A DNA stretch of 64,000 nucleotides from Evernia prunastri (taxonomy: Eukaryota > Ascomycota > Lecanoromycetes > Lecanorales > Parmeliaceae): contig NKYR01000032.1 of assembly GCA_003184365.1 (NCBI GenBank), positions 248,001-312,000 of the forward strand, read 5' to 3'. Numbering within the stretch: the stretch's first letter is position 1; every line of letters begins with the position of its first letter. This document shows positions 34,058 to 44,300 of this stretch, piece by piece. The notes below the pieces were generated by a model, which searched no databases, was not told the origin of the DNA, and saw only the letters and a program-made list of their open reading frames with translations. The translations under genes were made by a program, and so were the position numbers.

Positions 34058-37000
34058 ATGACAGTGATGCCACTCTCTGAGCTGCCTAACAATCACCCTG
34101 CAAAGAATGGAAATGAGCAGCCGCAAGATGACCTCTACAATGCCAGATCTCGCACGCGAAATGGAAATGAGAATTCGGATATACTCAAGAACCCATCTTC
34201 CATTCAAAGCATGCTCAGGAATACCACCGAGACAGGAAACGTGGGCCAATTCTCCATCAAACCGTCTCGACTACCGCCTTCACTTCCACGGCCGTCGAAA
34301 GCCCGCGCGACACCCAGCAAACAACGTCAGCCAGGAGCATACTACAACAGACACGAAGAAAGCAATCTACCCCACACTCCATTACAGTTCCGTCAAGACG
34401 CAACAACCTTCAATGGTTCAGGCTTTCAGGATCAGATCTCAAAGCCTAATCGGGGCCCCACGAGATCTCCTTCAATCGAAGATTATCGATCGTACTCCAC
34501 AACAAAAAGCTCGTACGCCAGTCACGGCCTTACCACCCACCATCCAAATTCGAATGGGGGTTATGGTGGCCCGGGCGGTCCGCACCAATTGAGGCCGAGG
34601 TCACCTTTTGCTTATCCAACTAGGCTCAAGCGTCCTGGCTATCGGCCTTCATCACCAGCTCTCAGCGAGATCAATAAGCAGAGCCGAAGCCAAACGAGTC
34701 TCTACCGGCGTCCAAGCTTTCGCTCCAACTCTCCTTCCTCGCTCCACACGAATGGTGCTCCTTCACCTTGGCGAAAGGGTGTCAACCGGTCAGATCCATT
34801 GCTTCGTTACTACCCTCAGCCCGCGGTCTCAATATCTGGAAGAGTCCCGAGTCCGTCGCCAACTTCCTCTCGTCCACCTACACCAAAAGCATCACCCAGC
34901 TTGAGAGGTATTGCAAGCTCAACCAACGCTCTTCAGGCAACAACAAGCGCTAGTTGGATCAACCCTCAGTCCCCAACTCCTCCGCCCATATTTTACGATT
35001 ACACAGAAGCCTTCGAAGAGCAAGGAGTAGAGCAGCAGGACTACTCACATTATGTCAGCATGTCAACGGGAACTCTGGCCGAGCATCCAATGCTTGATAC
35101 TGCCACGACGACATACTACGAGCTTGACGCGAGCCTCGAGAACACTAGTCGCACCGAACTGCCGTCCGAAAATAGTTTTCCGAAATTGAAAATGCAAGAC
35201 ACGGATGACGCGTTCGAGCAGACCACCTCACAATTCGAAATGGATGACCGAAGCTCTATCCAAGCACTTCATAAGGACCTCAGCGAAGTGCCTGAGCTTC
35301 CAGAGGGAGACTTGTCAAACTTGGAAGTTGAAGTCGTATCATCAAAGCATGACAATGACCCACTCGAACAAGAATCGCAGTACCCATTCCCCGATCAAGC
35401 GTCTTCTTCGTTGGCAGCGGCAGAGCTTTCAAAGCAACTTTCAGACCAAGAACAACGCGGAGATCTCGTCTCACAAGCGGCCAATGGCAAAAGTGTTGCC
35501 CGGGTTTCAGAAAGCCCCAATCGACGCATGTCTTCGCCTGTTGACTCAATTCATTCGGCCAAGTCTGCTCCAAGGCTTGCGGACAGAGTTGACCTAGTGG
35601 TGGGGAGTATCGAAAAGTCAAGAGAGGACACTGGGAAGATGACTGAATGTAGAGACCCTTCATCTAAAGATTCTCAGGCCATGCCTACCGCTGTCCCTTG
35701 TCCGCCCGCCATAGGACACCTGGCAGGAGGCTCTGACCGTGTCAAAGGCCCTGAAAGCGAGGTTTGGGACTCAACGCAGTTAGTACGAGCGACGTCTTTC
35801 GAGGATCATTCAGGGAACGAGCATACAGTCACCGAGATAATCTCACCAACGCCGGAGAGATCTATGATATCGCCTACCAGTATGGGCAGATTTAGCAAGA
35901 TCCTGTCTATCAATGATGATCTGTTGGATCTAGACGAGCTTGCTAATCGTATCAAAGGCAAAGACAGGGCAGACAGCCCAGCGCAAGGCATCAGGGACAG
36001 CAGGACCCGTGTTGCTCGCATCGAGCCTCCGTGGCGAAAGCGATCTGTACAGTTGAGAGACAATGCGGCAAGGCAGAATGTAGCCGACTATGCCTTAATT
36101 GAGGCATCGGATTCAGAGGATGAACCCGAGCTGACGCAGGGGCTGCGGCAGACATTCTGCAAATTAGAAGATCGCCCTTTGGATGGTCGACCAAGGTCCC
36201 CACCAATCATATTACCATCTCAATCAAAGCATCGCGGTTATCCGGGCCCTCTGAGTATTCGAAGATCTCCGGCCGTGAGGAGATCTTCATCTGATCTACG
36301 GAAAGTGCGAGATCCACCAAATGCCCAGCCGGATCAGGACCCCGGGTCTGCTGAGGGGAACCCTACGCATCAAGCTCTCATTCTAGAAGCCAAGCAGTCA
36401 AGTCCAGTACAATCAAACACAAACCAAGGCCAAGCTTTTGAATCTCCTCGAAAGTATGTCGTCCACGAAGCCTCGACTCCAGACATCAGACCGCGGCCAC
36501 CACCCAACAAGGAGCTTCCTCCCCTACCTAGTGAATGGCCAGTTATTGTGCCCCTGTCACCGCCGATCGCAACACGTCTCCCTAGTCTACCCTTCTCGTT
36601 CACGCCTTTGATACAGAGAAGGAGCGAAGATGGGACTCTTTCAGCAGCAGAGCTTGACGCCGTGTTTTTGTCGTGTTCTGACCAAGTCAAAAACACGGCT
36701 GAAGATGAAGAGACTGCAGCGCCGGGGTCAACGGCCAGACCAGGCTCTGATAGAAACTCTACGGCCTCGTCGCCTGACTCAAGACCCTGGAATTTAGATA
36801 CCAGCTACCCTTGGAGCGATCAACAGCCAAAGCTCGAAGTTACGATGCCAGAGCCAACAGACGATCCAAACCGGAGCACGAGGAGTTTCCCACGATTTAG
36901 ATTCAAAGTTCAACGAGCCTCATCGACTACAGAAGATACAGGGAAAATTACTAAATCCCCTCTAGCCTCTGACGCCCCATCAAGCCCATTCGCATCATCT

Positions 37001-37564
37001 CATGACGCTTTCCAAGGTACGACCTTCACGGGAAGGGGGTGCCCTACCCTATCTGTGATGCCAGGACAGATCAACAGTAGCCATGATGTTATTCAATCAA
37101 GTCCTAATCAGACTCTTTTCGTTGAAAGTTTCGAGACGCAATCGCCACGTATTACACTCGTACCCCCGTCCCCTGGCTTCGAAGCTCGCAGCTTCTTCTC
37201 TGACGATAGTTCTCAAATACCTCCCCGAAGGGCCTTTAGGAAGCGGCTTTCCGCACTCAGAAACAGAACATCGAGAGGGTCTTCCACAGATGAACCTCGA
37301 GGCTACGATCGAGGCTTACTCAGTTCCGCTTTAGGCAGATCGAGAGCTAGTGGCCGCAGCAGTAGGCAGAGTGAGAACACCGCGATCACGGCCGGGGCTT
37401 CTTCGTATGCATCACATACCAAACGCGCTAGAGGAAGGCTCGTGAACAAGCTCAGATCCTGGTGGCAGCGAGGCGAGGATAGGGTCCGAGAATGGAGATG
37501 GAGGAGGCGTTATAATGGAGCCATTGGTCGCTCAGTGAGCGCTGATCTTTATGCAGGGGTATGA
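34058..37564 (+). CDS. Large disordered fungal protein of unknown function
   Basis: This 1168-residue protein is intronless and almost wholly low-complexity, rich in Ser, Pro, Arg and Gln. I recall related Pezizomycotina proteins containing the block HQLRPRSPFAYPTRLKRPGY.PSSPALS. Here that block lies at about residues 180-205. A second conserved-type segment is the basic C-terminus, with RGLLSSALGRSRASGRSSRQS and VNKLRSWWQRGEDRVREWRW, possibly an amphipathic membrane- or nucleic-acid-binding helix. No enzyme motif is present. The frame is open from 34034 by a GTG; the first ATG is 34058 with another at 34067. Existence is well supported; function is unknown. Confidence 0.75.
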   Translation: MTVMPLSELPNNHPAKNGNEQPQDDLYNARSRTRNGNENSDILKNPSSIQSMLRNTTETGNVGQFSIKPSRLPPSLPRPSKARATPSKQRQPGAYYNRHEESNLPHTPLQFRQDATTFNGSGFQDQISKPNRGPTRSPSIEDYRSYSTTKSSYASHGLTTHHPNSNGGYGGPGGPHQLRPRSPFAYPTRLKRPGYRPSSPALSEINKQSRSQTSLYRRPSFRSNSPSSLHTNGAPSPWRKGVNRSDPLLRYYPQPAVSISGRVPSPSPTSSRPPTPKASPSLRGIASSTNALQATTSASWINPQSPTPPPIFYDYTEAFEEQGVEQQDYSHYVSMSTGTLAEHPMLDTATTTYYELDASLENTSRTELPSENSFPKLKMQDTDDAFEQTTSQFEMDDRSSIQALHKDLSEVPELPEGDLSNLEVEVVSSKHDNDPLEQESQYPFPDQASSSLAAAELSKQLSDQEQRGDLVSQAANGKSVARVSESPNRRMSSPVDSIHSAKSAPRLADRVDLVVGSIEKSREDTGKMTECRDPSSKDSQAMPTAVPCPPAIGHLAGGSDRVKGPESEVWDSTQLVRATSFEDHSGNEHTVTEIISPTPERSMISPTSMGRFSKILSINDDLLDLDELANRIKGKDRADSPAQGIRDSRTRVARIEPPWRKRSVQLRDNAARQNVADYALIEASDSEDEPELTQGLRQTFCKLEDRPLDGRPRSPPIILPSQSKHRGYPGPLSIRRSPAVRRSSSDLRKVRDPPNAQPDQDPGSAEGNPTHQALILEAKQSSPVQSNTNQGQAFESPRKYVVHEASTPDIRPRPPPNKELPPLPSEWPVIVPLSPPIATRLPSLPFSFTPLIQRRSEDGTLSAAELDAVFLSCSDQVKNTAEDEETAAPGSTARPGSDRNSTASSPDSRPWNLDTSYPWSDQQPKLEVTMPEPTDDPNRSTRSFPRFRFKVQRASSTTEDTGKITKSPLASDAPSSPFASSHDAFQGTTFTGRGCPTLSVMPGQINSSHDVIQSSPNQTLFVESFETQSPRITLVPPSPGFEARSFFSDDSSQIPPRRAFRKRLSALRNRTSRGSSTDEPRGYDRGLLSSALGRSRASGRSSRQSENTAITAGASSYASHTKRARGRLVNKLRSWWQRGEDRVREWRWRRRYNGAIGRSVSADLYAGV

Positions 37565-37929
37565 CTATGGTCGAACTGTCTTGTCTCGAGAGTAATTCCA
37601 TTGCGATATTTTGCTTTTCCCTGCCATCGCTCTTCTGATTTGCCTTCATAATGGCCGCAAAACAGCAACATCAACCAGATATTTACGCAACATCACTCAA
37701 ATTTGCTCTCGCCAAACCGCGATAGAGGTTTTCATGATATGGGGGCGACCCGGATCAATGTTTTGAACGGCATTTTGCTAAGCTTTCAAGAAATAGAATA
37801 TTCATTCAAGCTTGGCATGTAGCTTTACTATACTTGGAAGGAAAAGGGCCAATTTGAGCACATTTTCCCACTTTCGTCTCAAGATATTGCAATATTTTAT
37901 ATTGCTATATTTTTGATCGGTGACTCAAC

Positions 37930-37955
37930 GCCCAAGTATATATATCATATAAATG
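37930..37955 (+). promoter_or_regulatory. Possible TATA element upstream of candidate gene
   Basis: The sequence AAGTATATATATCATATAAA lies about 170 bp before an ATG in a strong context at 38118. A pyrimidine-rich leader separates them. This resembles a core promoter of a well-expressed fungal gene. Confidence 0.45.
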
Positions 37956-38117
37956 GCCCATTGATTCCTGCAAAAAGCACATCTTCTATCTGACTATCAC
38001 TACCACATTCACATTGCTGTCCACGACGTACCTCAAACATCAAGTAGCTGAGAACAGTCAGACTACCACTACCACTACCGTAAACCCAACATAACCATCG
38101 CCAGTGCATCAGCCACC

Positions 38118-38594
38118 ATGGCTTTCGGCCGCTCCTTCCCCACCAAGCACTCACACGACGGCGTCAATACGCAACTCCGCCAATAACGTGCAGCCAACCA
38201 CGGCAACTGCATCTCCCGCGCGCTCTCCCGCTTCCGCTTCTCCGTCACCTCCGCTTTCATCAAGGTGACGGGGAGGAGCAGGAGGGATGAGGATGGGATC
38301 GATTGGGGGAGTGAACAAGTGAGGGACTTTATCCGCCCCAGGGACGAGGAGTTGACTTGGAATCGGCGATGAGGATTCATCGAAGAAAGAGAGAGCGAGG
38401 AGAGAGAGAAAGTGTGTGTGCGGGAGATGAAGAGGCGACGAACGGCATCTGCGCAATACCTACCTACGGGCATTTCGACTGTCAATAGGGTAACGGCTCG
38501 GGAAACGGTGATGAGACGGTTCATTACTTTAGCTGAATGGCAAGAACGGCAGCGAAGGGCCAAGGAACGACCTGTCTTGGATGAGAATATGTGA
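38118..38594 (+). other. Unresolved candidate gene with interrupted frame
   Basis: An ATG in a near-ideal context (CAGCCACCATGGCT) starts a 22-codon frame, MAFGRSFPTKHSHDG..., closed by TAA at 38184-38186. The same frame is then open for 61 codons (to TGA 38370-38372) and for 73 more to TGA at 38592-38594. The later parts look protein-like, with DEDGIDWGSEQVRDFIRPRDEE and RRFITLAEWQERQRRAKE. I could not find introns that remove both stops and keep the frame. It may be a real gene with an unseen splice, a broken gene or a short-peptide gene. No family was recognised. Confidence 0.3.
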
Positions 38595-38975
38595 AAGATG
38601 CTGCGGTGCAAACAAGATGTATGCGCAGCACATAATGCGGTTGCGATGTACAAAAGGAATGCAATTTTTTTGGAAACGGGAAGATGACTGGCGACGGCCC
38701 TACGTGAGAGCCTCGGTCCGCATTTGGCGGGTTAGGATTGCTGGTACTTCGCAGACGGCGGAAGCCGAGGGGGTTTTGAAGGACATTGCGGAGGAGGTGT
38801 ACGGGGATTTGCTTGAGGAGGTTTGAAGGAGGACAAAAAGGGATGAGATGGAAGGGAAGGCGGCTCGATCGATTGTACATTTATTAGAAGATAAGTACAT
38901 AGATTGAGAAAAGGATTCCTTTCACGCGTTATATCTGCTTGTCATGGCATCGTTGTTATCGTGGATTGAATATAC

Positions 38976-41116
38976 TCAGAACACCTGGCGGCAGGAGGAA
39001 TCAGCTATCCGTAGATACCATATTTGTCCAAGGATTGAGAGACTCACTGCGCCACCGATGATGAATACCCTTTCTTCCTCCCTTCGTACCCACTGTATGA
39101 CCTTGTTGGCACTCTGAGCGAGGGCGTTCCGGCTGGCGTGGGGAGCAGCAACACAGTACAACTCGAAGAGGGGCGTTACCCAGGCCAGAGATATCGACCC
39201 ACGGCTGATGCAATGATGCACTTTGAGATGAGCGTTCTTTGCGTGTACGCTGGCATGGAGTGCATGGTACAGAGAGAGGAGTCTCCGTCTAGCCAGTAGC
39301 GTGGTAAAGCTCGGTTCGTAGGATGGCATGGTGAACTGTACGTTGGCTCGAGACTTGTACAGAAAATGACGAAGCACAGTGCCAGGCACAATGTCTGTCG
39401 CTGTAGGACGGCCGCGCCGTACGGCAGTCTTGATGATTGCCATGCTGCCATTGGTCTCGAGTTCCTCAACAAGTGCATCCCTCATCTTGCGAAGGTCATA
39501 AAAGCTTTCCTTATTGGCGCTGATGAGTAGTATAGCTATATCGTCGGGCTTTCCGGTTTCGATCTGGCCCTCAGACTCCTCTTCTCCACTTTGATATGCG
39601 CTTACGAAGCTGACGTACATGTACAGGTAGCCATTCTTGTTGAATCCGGGAAGGCACAAAGGTATCCAGTTCTCTCCACCTCCTGCCTTGACTCCTCGTG
39701 CCTCGAAGAGCATGTTGAATATCAGCTGCAGATCGCTTGGATGCAAAGAATGCTTCCTTGGTCGGACGACACTGACCAGTCTACCACTAGCTACAATTAA
39801 GCCGTACAACAAAGTCTCGCATCGTGTGCGTAGTAGCGTGTCATTGATGACCTGCCGATGGGATTTGCGGATTTTCAAACACTCTAGCGCAGAGAGTAAC
39901 GTAGGCGGAGAACCCCGGGTAAATGTGTCCGCAAGTGCGGAGAGCAATGGTTCTGTGCCTTGCAAAGGACGCCGCAGATCCGTAGATGGACGATTCGAGA
40001 ACATATGGGTCAGATTAGGCAAAGTCAACGTAGACAAGATTTGCATGTACAGGGCTTCTAGCTGTACGCGAAGTTGAGCGTCACTCTCCCCGAGCTTGCT
40101 GATGGCAACGAGGTATAGAGGACCTTGAGACATCACCACAAATCTAGCGCCCGCTGCCGTAAATCCTTTCAGCTGGTCGTGTGCTCCCTCGTAGAAAGAT
40201 ATGATGGTCTGTATTATTCCAATGTACCCGGAAATGAGGTTGTCATCGCCATGCCGGTTGTAGATGGGCTTTCCAGCGGATGAAAGTATCAGGAAGTGTT
40301 TTGTTTTGGATTTCCACTGGTTCAGTAGCTGTTCTGCAAGTACTTTAGTTATTCGGCCCAGGAAATTATAAGATGTACAAACTTACCTTCGTTCTCGCCG
40401 TCCGCAGCAATTGCACCAATCTCATCGAATTCTCGGTAAAAATCTACAGTCGCCTCATCATCTTCGCATGTAATTGAGTCGAATGTATCCGGAGCTTCGT
40501 TCTGCGTACTATGTAACCTCCATGCAGGACTCTCCTGAGATGCTCCGAGGACTTCACCCAGCAGGCTTTCGACATCCCCGCCTGTCTCGAGAGTTGGCGC
40601 ATAGCTCCTGACGCTGGCAGAATCACCACCTTCGCTGTCACTGAGGCCTTTAATTCTCCTTATACTGCCAAATGCAGCTATTGATTTTGTAGGGGGCGTC
40701 GTCTGCGCCGATGCGGCGAAGGTCTCTCGAGATCCATCTTGGTATGACTGAGTGTGGATATCTGTGCGGGACAAAGCAGTGGTGGCAGTAGACTGCAGAT
40801 GCGGCCGCGAAGTCTTTCTCGACCTCTGTAGAGAGCTCCCCGGACTGTACGAACCTTCTCGCAGTAGATTCACGTTGGTCGGTCTCGGCGGTAAGGGTGG
40901 ACGATACTCTTGTTCTGATTCTGTATTTTGGGAGCCCGCCGGCGATATCATGGATGACTCCGTCTTCGATACCGTATCAGCACCCACCTCTTTTACTCCC
41001 CGAATCGTAGACTCGTCCTCGCCATCGCTGGGCGGCGAAGTTGCCTTACTCCGGTCACTGGCAAAATCCTCTCCACCTCCGCTGGTAGTCAAGGACTCCT
41101 CGCCATCATGGCCCAT
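38976..41116 (-). CDS. MON1: Vacuolar fusion protein MON1
   Basis: Mon1 forms, with Ccz1, the exchange factor that activates the Rab7-type GTPase on late endosomes and vacuoles. The spliced protein has 674 residues. About 240 disordered N-terminal residues precede the longin-type core, with KTKHFLILSSAGKPIYNRHG, GYIGIIQTIISFYEG and ARFVVMSQGPLYLVAISKLGE. The later half contains ETLLYGLIVASGRLVSVVRP, LPGFNKNGYLYMYVSF and RNALAQSANKVIQWVRREEE. Introns are 40334-40386 and 38985-39047. The second is 63 nt, stop-free and in frame; splicing leaves a last coding exon GTG TTC TGA and the conserved end FIIGGAVF. The first ATG in frame is 41116. It is divergent from DOP1 with 267 bp between starts. Confidence 0.94.
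38985..39047 (-). other. In-frame stop-free terminal intron of MON1
   Basis: The donor is GTGAGT and the acceptor GCCAG, with length 63 nt. Unspliced translation would add 21 residues before the final Val-Phe. The spliced end GGAVF is the ending I recall for fungal Mon1. Confidence 0.75.
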
Positions 41117-41383
41117 AGAAGTCAAGGAACCAAAGGTGTTGGATGCTTTGTGGAGCGGCTGTACGCTGATTGAGTATTCGCCGTAGAGGATAAAAAGTGT
41201 GGTAGCTTGGGAAGGGGGGGTTCGCCGCCGCCGAAGAGGACGCTAGCGAAGCTGCGCTACTTGTTCACTTCAGGCACTTACGTACTGAAATGATGCGATG
41301 ACAGAAGACTTCTCTCAATAATTCCACGGAATTTTAACTCATGCTTTTAGTCTAAGAGCTGTCATCCATGAATCAGCCGCAGA
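41117..41383. promoter_or_regulatory. Bidirectional promoter between MON1 and DOP1
   Basis: Only 267 bp separate the divergent start codons of two membrane-traffic genes. Both core promoters must be here. No recognised site was found. Confidence 0.6.
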
Positions 41384-44300
41384 ATGCCGGTCAATGCAAG
41401 TCAGACCGTGCGCCCAAGCTCCCCTGCTATCGATGAAGGTACATCGTTTTCCAAATCTCCCGTCATCTCTCTTGAGCAAGCAGTAATATAGTTGATAGCC
41501 GGGCCGAACAGGAAAGACAAGGGCTATCGACGCTATGCTTCCAATGTCGAACGGGCATTGTCTCTCTTCGACACAGCACTTCAGGAATGGGCTGACTATA
41601 TTGCCTTCCTCGGACGTCTACTAAAGGTAATGTGCCTGCTTCACATGTAAAACCTCTCGGCTCAAGTCTATGCGTTAGGCACTTCATTCCAAGCCGTCTG
41701 GTACGACGGATGTACCACATAAAGCGCTTGTAGCCAAGCGGTTAGCACAATGTTTGGATCCAACGCTTCCTTCGGGAGTCCACCAGAAGGCATTAGAAGT
41801 ATATGCCTATGTATTTTCGACTTTAGACGTGGGTCTGCCCTCCTCCATGTCTCAACACATCAGCTGAAGTTCACTTGAGTAGAAAGATGGTCTGTCACAA
41901 GATCTACCACTTTATCTCCCGGGACTGGCGCCTACGTTGTCATTTGCATCGCTGTCGGTAAAGCCAACGCTTCTGTCGCTATTTGAGACGTTCATCTTGG
42001 CTATAGACCCGGTCATGCTACGCTCAGCTCTCAAGGCGATTACGCTGGCCTTGCTTCCCGGCCTAGAGGAAGAAACCAGCGAGGAATTTGAACGCACCAT
42101 CAGTCTTCTGAACAAGTTCAGAAGTGTAATTGGACAGGGGCTGGAGTCTCACGCTGGTCATTCGAGCGTTTTCGGTGATCAATACTATTGGCAAAGCCTC
42201 TTTTTAGCCTCTATCACTAGCCCAACTCGACGTCAAGGTGCGCTGGCGTACATGGTCAGAGAGCTTCCTCTTCTAGGAAACGTTACAAGGCCAGATTCAG
42301 AATTTGGTCATGGGCAAGAAATGGAAACGAAGGGCATTGGCAGGAAGCTACCACCCGAGATTGAAGCAGTAACAACGCCAGAACCAGGACTTTTAATTCG
42401 CTGTTTTGCTGCAGGTCTCCACGATGAACAAATCCTCATTCAGAGGGGCTTCTTGGATCTTTTGGTCACCCATCTGCCACTCCATTCTGCTGTACTACGT
42501 CTCAAGGTTGTGTCGAGAGACCTAGAGCTACTTGTTGCAGCAGCGGCGGCCGTCGTGGTACGCAGAGAGATGAGCTTGAACCGTCGACTATGGACCTGGT
42601 TTTTAGGACCAGAAGCACCATCAGGGCCTGATGATAGCACTCCGAGTTCCCCAGAGTCCAGTCCCACAATCAGCCCTGCAAAAAATAACAATCTACAACT
42701 TTCTCAGACAGAGTATTTCGAGCGTTACGGACTTATACCTTTAGTCAGTAGCGTACTAAAAATGGTCATGGATGATTCTTTGAAGCCTCCGGATAAAGCT
42801 CGCCCATTTCGAATATGTCTCTCTCTGATGGATCGCTGGGAAATTGGCGGGCTTGTGGTTCCACGAATATTTCTACCAGCAATGGAAAGTGTGTGGCGAT
42901 ACCAGGGATCAGCTCCATCTAAGGAGGCTTTAGAAGAGGTCTTGCGCAGCGCCAACGCTTTCTTTGATGCAATTGAGAGTAGTTTGATCTGGGCCGAGCT
43001 GACGAAGATTGTGATTGATGCACTGAGGACCAGAGATTCTAGGCCGGAAGAAGCGGACTCGTTGAGTCCTAAAGATCGTCTAGATCTCGTCCTGTTTGTC
43101 ATTAGAAATTTCAATGTTCGAGAAGAAGAAGTGCTGGCCATCCATATACCAATGGTAACATTAGCTCTGATTACCAGCTTACACCGATGTCTTGAAGCAC
43201 CTTCGAACAGCACTGAAAACAGTTTGTCTCCAGCGATCGATATCGCATTCGATGTTGCGATCCACTTATTCGATATTATTCCGGCCAAAGTCCTTAGGAA
43301 GGGGCAAGAACAAGGTAGTAAACCCTGCGGGAACAGACAGACGCAAGGCACCAGGCCTCAACTTCTACAAGAGATTCAGAGGTTTTATTATGATTTACAA
43401 AAAGGCTCAGAGAATGCAATTCCACCCCTTAACAATCCGGACATCAGAGATCTGCTACTACAAAATGCCACCCAGATTGTTACCCACGGGCTTGGCACGC
43501 CCATCCAGGCAGTTTACCTAGATAAGGAGGTAGCTTTTCTAGATAAACTTTTGCGCAAAGCACAAATATCATGTCTAGAAGACGATGAGGAGGCCAAAAA
43601 TGGGGTACTGGTACCCATAATGTCAAGTCTTTTGACAGCCTCAGAGGCAGGTGCTTCCAGCAATGGCATCGAAGATTTGCCCTTTCCTACTCTCGCAGTG
43701 ATGGTCTCCGCTCTCGAAATGATGAGTAATGCAATACCTACGAACACTTGGCATTCGAATCATCGCGTACGACGAATACTACCAAACCTGTTGACCGGTC
43801 TTTGGTCGTACATTTCCCCTGCTAGACCTGGACATAGCGTTGAGGCAGTCCGATGTCTCTGGCGAGTCCACTCAGTGTCACCAGATACAAGACTTGTGGA
43901 GGGGTCAATTGCTACCCTCATGTTACATGATAAAAAAGGGCATAGAAGTCATAATATCCAGATTGAGGGTGCCCGTGGGTTCACTACGTTGTGGGCCCAT
44001 AGCGGCTCGGCGATAAAAACACCAGCCGACAGTCGCTTGAATTCGGGACGTTCCCTCCAACAATCCGGTGTAAAGAACAAGGAGCCGATAGTGCTAGCTC
44101 AGCCGTTGCTACTCCTTCTTGATTCACTATTTGATCCAAAAACTGAACTGTTCATGTTCACTGTGAGCTGGCTGCAGTCGCTTACGAGCATACAATTGTC
44201 AGTTTTCAATAAACTCTATATTGATAGAATACTAGCTTACATCCTATATAGGATCGTCGAACTTTTAATCTATCGCATTGACGCTTCACCATACCTGGTA

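Noticed and set aside
40752..41186. 144-codon plus-strand frame over MON1
   Set aside because: It is antisense to the MON1 N-terminal exon, whose frame continues by splicing into the conserved core.
41739..41775. tRNA-like string (GTAGCCAAGCGGTTAGCACAA)
   Set aside because: It lies in the DOP1 coding frame and encodes the conserved ALVAKRLAQCLDP; no acceptor stem or T-loop partner is present.
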